From assembly GCA_003223215.1 (NCBI GenBank), contig QHYH01000105.1, positions 1-64,000 on the forward strand: a stretch of DNA of 64,000 bases, read 5' to 3'. The DNA comes from Acidobacteriota bacterium. Its GTDB lineage: Bacteria > Acidobacteriota > Terriglobia > Acidiferrales > UBA7541. A program made the position numbers and the translations under genes. Below the pieces are notes generated by a model. It did no database searches. It was not told where the DNA came from and was given only the letters and a program-made list of their open reading frames with translations. How positions within the stretch are numbered: the stretch's first letter is position 1; the number at the start of each line of letters is the position of its first letter. Shown one piece after another: positions 8,282 through 15,866 of this stretch.

Positions 8282-11200
8282 ATGGTCGTGCAAAAAGATA
8301 CGCTCGAAGGTATCCAGCGGTTCCTCAATTCATTGGGCTTCCAATCCCTCGACCGCGGCCGGCGTTATTTCTCCCGCGGCAGCGTGCTCGAGCTTGACTG
8401 CGTCGACCCCGATCATCTCTACTTCGCGAGCGTGCGCGGAGAGCGGGTTTATGACGTGCAACTCGAGTTTGCGAACGGCAAGTGGGAAGCGGATTGCTCT
8501 TGTCCCGTCGGCGTGCGTTGCAAGCACATTGCCGCCGCGATGATGGCATTAGAGGAGCCCGAGTCGGAGTCGGACAACGGCGGGCCGCCCGTCTGGGACA
8601 GAAAACGAATCGCCGCAGTTATGCGGAATCGCTGGCAAAAGGTCCGGGCGGCTGCGCTAAAACCGCCGCCCTCGCCGCTGCTCAACAAAGTGGTTGCCCA
8701 TCTCGGACGCGACCTCCGGCCACGCGAAGTGGCCTTCCTCCGTGCCGTGCAAAGCTCGTTCGCCAAAGGTGCTCGCCCGTTCACGGAATCGGATCTGCGC
8801 GCAATGGCCGGACCTGGCACGGCGTTCAATTCTTTCAACACCTGGAACGTCGTCGATCTCTGGCCCACTTTTCCGGCCGACGATTTTTACTTCTGGCTTT
8901 TCGTGGCGTGGGAACTCCGGCGGCGCAACTGGAGCTACCCGCGATTCATGCACGGGGTCACCGATTTCAGCCTCATCGAGCCGACCATGAAGACCTGGGA
9001 GCGCCAGAAGGAGATCGAGCGGTGGAAGAATTGGTTCCAGCGATTCGAGAGCTCCCCGCCGGATCCAGAACCAGGTATTTTGCAATTGCGCTTGGCTGTC
9101 TGTGCCGAGGAGGCGAGGCTGCAATGGCGCAGTGAGCCGACCGCACCGTTCGCAGACCTTAAGCCGGCGCAGGCCGGGAAATGGGCCGATCTATTCCGCC
9201 AAGGTGCCTTGGCCGTGGAGCCCGATTCCTTCCCGCTTTGGAGCGCCGTTTGCGGAACCTGGTCTTACGACAACGCCTGGTGGTTGCTTCGCTACGCGAA
9301 CGGAACGGCGCTCCTGATACTGAACCGACTGCTGCGCATGCCTCTCGCGCCGGACCGCGTCGTGACCGCCGACGGTCGGCCGCTCGCGCGGCCGGCCGAG
9401 CCTCTGCGCATCGATTTGCGCCCGCCGAAAGACCCCGACGGCGACTATGAGATCGCGCTCGTGACTGCCAGCGGAGCACCGCCGCCGAAAATCCTTTGCA
9501 GGCTGCCCGGCCGACCCACGCTTTACCTGACCGAGGAGGTTTTGTTTGCCGGTCCGCCCGCCGATATGCTCGAGGCCGACGCGCGCAGAACGATACCGGC
9601 GCCTGCGCTCGAGACCGCGGGAGGCCTGAGCGCCTTGCGCGCCGCCGCAGTTCCCCTCCCCGAACATCTCGCGCGGCGCGTCCGCACCGTGCCTGTGCGT
9701 GTTACGATTTCCTGCGAGCTGAAATCGTTTTCTCACGGCCAGAAAAAAGAGGAGATCTTCCTAAGCGTGGACGCCCACGCGCCCGGGATGAACCTGGAAA
9801 CGCTGGCCGCTAGCGGCTGGAGAGAAAAGCGAATAAATGGCGCGAAAAAAACGCCCGCCTCGGGCAATGGTATCGTGGTCCTCTATGACCGCACGGCGCA
9901 AAAACATTTCCCGCGCGTGCTCGAATCTCTCGCCGATTTGAAATGGCAAGACTATCCGACCGGTTGGAGGTTGCGACTCGCCAAGAAAACGCCGGAACTT
10001 CTCGCCGCCTGGCTCCGTTCCCTTCCACCGGATATCGAAGTGCGGCTCGATCGTGAACTCTCCACACTGCGCGACGAGCCGGTGAGCGGCACCGTGTCAC
10101 TCGAGGTGGACGAGGCGAGCATAGACTGGTTTGACCTGAAAGTCGCGCTCGACGTGAGCGACTCGACGCTAACGGAGGAAGAATTAAAGCTGCTGCTCAA
10201 AGCTCGCGGCGGCTACGTCCGCCTCGGCGGGAAAGGCTGGCGGCGGCTCGCATTCAATGTCACGCCCGAGGACGATGAGCAGCTGGCCCGCCTCGGACTC
10301 AGCCCGCATGATTTTTCCGCCGAGCCACAACGTTTTCATGTCTTGCAGCTGGCCGATGAAGCGACGAAGAAGTTCCTCGCGCCCGAACACCTCGAAAAAA
10401 TCCATCGGCGCGTGAGCGAACTGAAGACGCGCGTCATGCCCTCGCTGCCGGCGTCGATTCGTGCCGAAATGCGGCCGTATCAGACCGAGGGCTTTCATTT
10501 TCTGGCTTATCTCACTTCGAACCGCTTCGGGGGCGTGCTGGCCGATGACATGGGGCTCGGCAAAACGCTGCAAACCCTGGCGTGGCTGGCCTGGCTGCGG
10601 GAAAATCCTCCCCGTCCTGGGCCCGAGACGGTGGGCGCGTCGCTGGTGGTCTGTCCCAAATCGGTGATGGACAACTGGCGCGTCGAAGTGGAGCGATTTT
10701 GTCCGAGCCTGCGCGTCCGCCTCTGGCGCGGCGAACCCAGCCTAGAGCTTTCCGCCGCGCGCCAGACCGCCGACCTGGTAATCATCAATTACGCGCAGTT
10801 GCGCTTGCTTTCGCCAGAGCTTGCCGACTTGCCCTGGCTTGCGGTGATTTTGGACGAGGCGCAATACATCAAGAATCCCGACTCGCAAACTGCACAGGCC
10901 GCCCGTGCCCTACAGGGGGAGCACCGCCTGACGCTGACCGGAACGCCGATTGAGAACCGGCTGCTGGACTTGTGGAGCATTCTCAGTTTCGCCATGCCCG
11001 GCGCACTCGGCACTCGCTCGCTCTTTCTGCGCCGCTTCAGCGCCAAGAATGATCCGCTTGCGCGTCGGCGGATTGCGGCGCGCGTGAGGCCCTTCCTGCT
11101 GCGACGCACCAAGGCGCAAGTGGCCAAAGACCTGCCCGACCGCGTGGAAGAGGATTTGTTCTGCGAAATGGACGGCCAGCAGGAAACGCTCTATCGCGCC

Positions 11201-11857
11201 GAACTCAAGCGCGCCCGCCAGCTCCTTCTGCAACTGAAAACCAACGCGGAACTTAACAAGGAACGCTTCCACATCCTGACCTCGCTGCTGCGGCTGCGCC
11301 AGATTTGTTGCCACCCGGCGCTGGTCGACGCAAAGTTGCGCCTGGCCGAGGCCGCCAAGCTTTCCGCGCTCGAAGATCTACTTGAACCGCTTATGGAGGA
11401 AGGCCACAAAGTTCTGGTGTTTTCGCAGTTCGTCACCATGCTCGATTTGCTGCGCGAGACCGTCAACAAACACGAGTGGCCGCATTTTTATCTGGCGGGC
11501 TCGACGGAAAATCGCGGCGAACTCGTGGAAAAGTTCCAGTCGGCGGAGGGCCAGGCCGTGTTTTTGATTTCACTCAAGACCGGCGGATTCGGGTTGAACC
11601 TTACGGCCGCTTCCTACGTCGTGTTGTTTGATCCGTGGTGGAATCCGGCGGTGGAGAAGCAGGCCATTGACCGCACCCACCGCATCGGTCAGGTGAGCAA
11701 AGTGATGGCCTATCGCTTGTTGATCCGCGGGAGCATTGAAGAAAAAATGCGCGCGCTGCAGCGCCAGAAGGCCCAGCTGGCGGACGACGTGCTAGGGGAG
11801 GAGCGTTTCTCCGAGAGCCTGACGCTTGAAGACTTGCAGTTTCTGTTTGCGGAGTGA
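8282..11857 (+). CDS. SWIM zinc finger + SNF2-family helicase
   Basis: This is a DNA-dependent ATPase of about 1190 residues in the bacterial SNF2/HepA-like group. An N-terminal SWIM zinc finger (CSCPVGVRCKH, about 73-83) is followed by a long bacterial SNF2-associated region, then the motor. Motor motifs are MRPYQTEGF (about 730), Walker A DDMGLGKT (about 755), DEAQ box LDEAQYIKN (about 857), LTGTPIENR, and helicase-C motifs KVLVFSQF (about 1041), SLKTGGFGLNLTAA and IDRTHRIGQ (about 1130). It is complete. The start is ATG 8282 or GTG 8288: the G-run at 8276-8281 is too close to the ATG and better spaced for the GTG. A further in-frame ATG at 8144 would add an unlikely Cys/Phe-rich head. Likely role is remodelling of protein-DNA complexes. 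Confidence 0.93.
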   Translation: MVVQKDTLEGIQRFLNSLGFQSLDRGRRYFSRGSVLELDCVDPDHLYFASVRGERVYDVQLEFANGKWEADCSCPVGVRCKHIAAAMMALEEPESESDNGGPPVWDRKRIAAVMRNRWQKVRAAALKPPPSPLLNKVVAHLGRDLRPREVAFLRAVQSSFAKGARPFTESDLRAMAGPGTAFNSFNTWNVVDLWPTFPADDFYFWLFVAWELRRRNWSYPRFMHGVTDFSLIEPTMKTWERQKEIERWKNWFQRFESSPPDPEPGILQLRLAVCAEEARLQWRSEPTAPFADLKPAQAGKWADLFRQGALAVEPDSFPLWSAVCGTWSYDNAWWLLRYANGTALLILNRLLRMPLAPDRVVTADGRPLARPAEPLRIDLRPPKDPDGDYEIALVTASGAPPPKILCRLPGRPTLYLTEEVLFAGPPADMLEADARRTIPAPALETAGGLSALRAAAVPLPEHLARRVRTVPVRVTISCELKSFSHGQKKEEIFLSVDAHAPGMNLETLAASGWREKRINGAKKTPASGNGIVVLYDRTAQKHFPRVLESLADLKWQDYPTGWRLRLAKKTPELLAAWLRSLPPDIEVRLDRELSTLRDEPVSGTVSLEVDEASIDWFDLKVALDVSDSTLTEEELKLLLKARGGYVRLGGKGWRRLAFNVTPEDDEQLARLGLSPHDFSAEPQRFHVLQLADEATKKFLAPEHLEKIHRRVSELKTRVMPSLPASIRAEMRPYQTEGFHFLAYLTSNRFGGVLADDMGLGKTLQTLAWLAWLRENPPRPGPETVGASLVVCPKSVMDNWRVEVERFCPSLRVRLWRGEPSLELSAARQTADLVIINYAQLRLLSPELADLPWLAVILDEAQYIKNPDSQTAQAARALQGEHRLTLTGTPIENRLLDLWSILSFAMPGALGTRSLFLRRFSAKNDPLARRRIAARVRPFLLRRTKAQVAKDLPDRVEEDLFCEMDGQQETLYRAELKRARQLLLQLKTNAELNKERFHILTSLLRLRQICCHPALVDAKLRLAEAAKLSALEDLLEPLMEEGHKVLVFSQFVTMLDLLRETVNKHEWPHFYLAGSTENRGELVEKFQSAEGQAVFLISLKTGGFGLNLTAASYVVLFDPWWNPAVEKQAIDRTHRIGQVSKVMAYRLLIRGSIEEKMRALQRQKAQLADDVLGEERFSESLTLEDLQFLFAE

Positions 11858-11879
11858 CGCACCGGTCTCCGAGTCTGCG

Positions 11880-12291
11880 CGAGCGTTGCTTGCGACACCT
11901 GAATGCCGAGTTTCAGGAGCTCTCCATGAGTATGTGGGGCTCCTCCATGTGGGTTGGCAAGGCTCATTCGACGAATCGACGAATCAGGTCCCGAACTTCC
12001 GGACCTACGGTTGGACGGCCTGCGCAGCGCCGACTCTTCCACCTCCAATAGAGCCGACACCCCTTGCGATGCCAGGCGATGACGGTCGCCGCTTGACGAT
12101 GAGCAGGGCCGACCGCCAAGCGTTCCACAACTGCGAGAGCCAGACCAAGAGGACTCGGTCAGCCCAACGGAACGGAGCGTTTGACCGCGGCTCGAACGCT
12201 GCAGGACCAAGAGCTGATGGCGAAGAGCAAGAATCTCTGCTTTTAAAGCAGCGCGAGTTCGGAACCCCGCAGGCGGGAGAAGAGTCAGCAT
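11880..12291 (-). pseudogene. Degraded integrase-core transposase (5' part only)
   Basis: On the minus strand from 12291 the frame gives KAEILALRHQLLVLQRSS, the conserved head of a large group of rve/IS-type integrases. A frameshift follows: another frame reads ATVIAWHRKGCRLYWRWKSR and then RPTVGPEVRDLIRR. The first frame then resumes with IRRMSLANPHGGAPHTHGEL and KLGIQVSQATLA. The catalytic DDE region is absent. The remnant ends only about 25 bases beyond the stop of the SNF2 gene. I see no terminal inverted repeats or target duplication. It is an old, non-functional insertion sequence fragment. Confidence 0.75.
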
Positions 12292-12771
12292 GGCCTGGAA
12301 AGGCTACACGTCGTGGCTTTGCAATGATTTCAGCATGTAGAAGTTTCTGGCAGGGACAGCTGGCGGAGCGTCTGGAAGCAAGTGGTTACGATATTCCGGC
12401 GAACGAGATCGCAGCCGGAATAGAACTCCACCTTCCCTGCCTGGTGAGAGTCGGTCAGGGCGACAAAGGATACCAGACCATCGAAGCGTTCTTGTCCGAA
12501 GCTGCCGATTAACCGGCTGCCGCACTCACACCATCTGAGTCAGGAGGTGAAAACCTATCTGACTCGGATTCTTTGCTTGAAGTCACCGTGCGGCGAAAAC
12601 GGGAGAATGTACCAGTCACTTCACTCGATCGCAAGGGCCATGCAGGCCATGCGACGCACAACGCAGCGCCGCGAGGCGAAGGCGTTCCCTTCCACAGCAC
12701 ATCATAGGAATTTTCTCTTGTGTAGCCAGAGCGGACGAAGTACCGTCATCTCGGTTACCGAGAATACGAAC

Positions 12772-13056
12772 ATGAGCAAACCTTCCGATCTCGTGCAGGG
12801 CACATTGGATATGCTGTTGCTAAAGATTCTCGCGCTTGAGCCGATGAACGGCTTCGCTGTGAGCCAGCGGCTGAAGCAAGTCTCGGGCGACGCGTTGCAG
12901 GTGAGCGACGGATCTTTGTACCCGGCTCTGCCCAAGTTAGAGCAGGAGAGCTGGATTACAGCCGAGTGGAAGCGGCGACAGCTCGAAAAAGAAGCGGACA
13001 ACTGGGGCAGGCTTTCGAGCGCCATTTCGCGCGTGGTCAAACTAAAAGAGGCCTAA
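12772..13056 (+). CDS. PadR-family regulator lacking its wing
   Basis: This PadR-type winged-helix repressor has 94 residues from ATG 12772. The helix-turn-helix half is standard (GTLDMLLLKILALEPMNGF, VSDGSLYPALPKLEQESW). Directly after AEWK the sequence jumps to RRQLEKEADNW. Compared with the intact PadR at 31102-31449, about 18 residues are missing, precisely the beta-hairpin wing (there TTAGNRRARYYQLTTAG). The C-terminal dimerisation helix is present. The deletion is in frame. The gene lies 25 bases before an ADOP permease, the usual PadR-ADOP arrangement, and would be expected to control it. DNA binding may be impaired. Confidence 0.8.
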   Translation: MSKPSDLVQGTLDMLLLKILALEPMNGFAVSQRLKQVSGDALQVSDGSLYPALPKLEQESWITAEWKRRQLEKEADNWGRLSSAISRVVKLKEA

Positions 13057-13081
13057 GGGTGCGACATCGAAGGAAACTGCC

Positions 13082-15829
13082 GTGCGACCGCTGAGTTGGC
13101 CGCACAAATTATCATCTTGGTTTCGCTTGCTCCTGCGTCGTCGCGAACTTGACTCTGCGCTGGATGACGAACTGAAATTCCACGTCGACTCGAAAACCGA
13201 AGAGAACATCTCCAAAGGGATGACTCAAGAAGAGGCACAGCGCTCAGCGCGTATCGAGCTTGGCGGTGCGGAGCAGGTCAAGGAGCGCGTCCGGTCAGTA
13301 CGCACAGGGGCGTGGCTGGAAACCCTTCTGCAAGATATCCGCTTCGGGTTGCGAATGCTGTGCAAGTCTCCTGTGTTTACCAGTATCGCCATCCTTACGT
13401 TAGCGCTCGGCGTCGGCGCAAACACCGCTGTGTTTAATTTACTGAGAGCGGTGGTCTTCCCTTCCCTATCGGTTCCGTTGCCGGATGAAATCTTTGTGCT
13501 GCGCGGGATGCAAACTCCCAATGACCGAGCATTTCTGTATTCCCAGCCGGCGTTTCAGCGTCTACGGGAGTCGACGGCGGCCCAGGTTGACGGTCCGAGA
13601 GTTGCGGCCCACTCGGCCCTGGGAGAGGGTGAACTCGCCGCTTACAGTGGAGCTCCCGTACATCCAGTAAGCTTGCAGTTAGTTTCGACAGATTTCTTTT
13701 CAGTACTAGGTGTCTCCGCTTTGGCAGGCAGGGTGTTGGATCGGGGCGATGATAGAGCATCGAGCCATGGGTGGCCAGTCGTGCTCCGCCATGGCTTTTG
13801 GCAGCAACATTTCAATGCTGACCCCGGCATATTGGACCGATCTCAGGTATTAAACGGCACACTCGTGTCCATCGTAGGAGTGGCTGCGCGCAACTTTGAC
13901 GGCGTGATTCCAGGTGACGCCCCCGACTTGTGGCTGCCGCTCGAAGCCCAACACGATGTTCGTTACGTCGGACCTTTCGATTCCCCCGGCGACGGGAGTC
14001 ACAAAGATCTCAGCAAACCGTACAACCAGCAGAGTGCCTTATTCTGGCTCACCCTCATCGCCCGTGTGCCTCCGGGACAAGCTGCTTCAGCACTCGCGCG
14101 GTGGGATGCCGCATTTGAGCCGGATCGCGAAATTTATGAAAGATTCGACTCGCCGGAGCAGAAAGCAACGGCAGGAAAGGCAGACTTTTCGATTTTGCCG
14201 GCAGCATCCAACGAGGGAGCGCTGTCGGAAACTTACGGCAAACCCTTGCTTGTGTTGATGGGGATGGTGGGCCTGCTCCTTCTAATTGCCTGCCTAAACC
14301 TGGCGAATCTACAAGGCACAAGAATGCTGCGAAGGAGCCATGAGTTTGCTATGCGCTCGGCTCTTGGAGCGAGTCGGCTGCGCCTGTTGCAACAGATTGT
14401 GGCCGAGATAATCCCGCTCGGTGCTTGCGGCGGACTTCTAAGCCTAGGCCTAGCGCATCTGCTTGGATCCGCGCTAGTCCGCGTGTCTTCCGATAGGCCA
14501 ACTCATCTGAACTTGCGTTTTGGTTTAGATGTCTATGTGTTTTGCTCGGTTTCGCTGCTGATCGCGCTGATCTTGTTTCAGATACTTCCGGCCAGAAAAT
14601 TCCTGTTCGCTGAAACGTTGCCTGCAGTAGGTCTTACGTCGGCTCGGGGATCAATCGGCGCTAGAGGTAGCGATGGCGGTGACGCCATGCTGGGAGCACA
14701 GATTGCGCTGTGCGTACTGCTCTTGAGCCTGGCAGCAATGTTTGTGCGCACATTGAAAAACCTGAACGGATTAAACGCCGGCCTTGATTGGCGGAACATT
14801 CTGACGGTCCGCTTTGATTTCTACAATTCGAACTTCGGCGACGCTGCATTAGCGACCCTTTACCCGCAGATGCTCGACAGCCTCCGATCTCTGCCAGGCG
14901 TACGCTTTGCCGTACAAGACATGTGCCCTCCGCCGAATTGTCTCTGGAATACGCCCGTTCATGCAGCTGGAATTTCAGGTGAAACGGAGTCCCATCAAGA
15001 CGACGTTGGACCTGGGTATTTTCGCGCTATGGGCATACCGCTCTTGCGCGGCCGTGAGTTCAATAACGAAGATCGGCCGACCACCGCCGAAGTGGCAATA
15101 GTGAACCGCGCCCTGGCAAGGAGGCTTTTTGGTCCAAATCAAGATCCCGTAGGGCATCGCGTAGGTTTTGGCAAGGCGCCCAAAGATGCCGCTTATTTAG
15201 TCGTGGGCGAAATCGCCGATGTTCTGGTCGACGATCTTCGCCGAGCCCCTCCTCCGATGATCTATCTTCCTGTGGCGCAGCACTTTCCGACAAGGGGCAG
15301 TCTCGAGGTTCGCACGGTCAACCGAGCTTCGAACACAATTGCTAGCGTGCGAGCGGCTCTTCGAGCAGTCGACCGGCAGTTGCCAATATCGACGATCACC
15401 CCGTTGGATGAAGCCTACGCACACACCTTCCAAACACAATATTTGCTGGCAAGACTTACTTCGGCGTTCGGAATATTGGCGGTGGTACTGGCAGCCATTG
15501 GTGGCTATGGTGTCCAGTCGTTTCGCGTGGTCCGCAGAACGAGCGAGTTTGGCGTGCGGATGGCTCTTGGGGCTTCGAGAGGGGATGTCTTTGCCATGGT
15601 ACTCGGACAAGCTCTCAGAGTGTCGGCGATTGGCAGCTCAGCAGGGGGAGTACTGGCGGTCGTCTTTTCACACAGTCTGCAAAACCTTCTTTTCGAAGTT
15701 GGCGACCACGGTATCGGTTCATGGCTTCTCTCCTCGCTAATCTTGGGCGGGGTAAGTCTCCTCGCTGCATTTGTGCCGGCGCGCCGTGCCATGCAGGTTG
15801 ATTCGGCAGTGGCACTGCGCCATGAATGA
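13082..15829 (+). CDS. ADOP-type ABC transporter permease (MacB/FtsX fold)
   Basis: This is a 915-residue acidobacterial duplicated orphan permease. A cytosolic N-terminal segment (LDSALDDELKFHVDSK.., about 20-80) precedes the first membrane helix (ILTLALGVGANTAVF, about 103-117). There follow a periplasmic MacB-like domain, an FtsX helix bundle with LIACLNLANLQGTRML and FAMRSALGASRLRLL (about 395-440), a second periplasmic domain, and a second FtsX bundle ending RRAMQVDSAVALRHE. No ATPase is encoded nearby, which is typical of these orphans. It starts at GTG 13082, 25 bases after PadR, and is followed 37 bases on by a second ADOP, so the three probably form one operon. The substrate is unknown. 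Confidence 0.9.
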   Translation: MRPLSWPHKLSSWFRLLLRRRELDSALDDELKFHVDSKTEENISKGMTQEEAQRSARIELGGAEQVKERVRSVRTGAWLETLLQDIRFGLRMLCKSPVFTSIAILTLALGVGANTAVFNLLRAVVFPSLSVPLPDEIFVLRGMQTPNDRAFLYSQPAFQRLRESTAAQVDGPRVAAHSALGEGELAAYSGAPVHPVSLQLVSTDFFSVLGVSALAGRVLDRGDDRASSHGWPVVLRHGFWQQHFNADPGILDRSQVLNGTLVSIVGVAARNFDGVIPGDAPDLWLPLEAQHDVRYVGPFDSPGDGSHKDLSKPYNQQSALFWLTLIARVPPGQAASALARWDAAFEPDREIYERFDSPEQKATAGKADFSILPAASNEGALSETYGKPLLVLMGMVGLLLLIACLNLANLQGTRMLRRSHEFAMRSALGASRLRLLQQIVAEIIPLGACGGLLSLGLAHLLGSALVRVSSDRPTHLNLRFGLDVYVFCSVSLLIALILFQILPARKFLFAETLPAVGLTSARGSIGARGSDGGDAMLGAQIALCVLLLSLAAMFVRTLKNLNGLNAGLDWRNILTVRFDFYNSNFGDAALATLYPQMLDSLRSLPGVRFAVQDMCPPPNCLWNTPVHAAGISGETESHQDDVGPGYFRAMGIPLLRGREFNNEDRPTTAEVAIVNRALARRLFGPNQDPVGHRVGFGKAPKDAAYLVVGEIADVLVDDLRRAPPPMIYLPVAQHFPTRGSLEVRTVNRASNTIASVRAALRAVDRQLPISTITPLDEAYAHTFQTQYLLARLTSAFGILAVVLAAIGGYGVQSFRVVRRTSEFGVRMALGASRGDVFAMVLGQALRVSAIGSSAGGVLAVVFSHSLQNLLFEVGDHGIGSWLLSSLILGGVSLLAAFVPARRAMQVDSAVALRHE

Positions 15830-15866
15830 AGAATGGAAAGTGCTGCGCGTACGGTAAAGAGAAATA

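Noticed and set aside
11826-12512. 228-residue plus-strand frame after the SNF2 gene
   Set aside because: It overlaps the helicase end and runs antisense to the transposase relic; composition is not protein-like.
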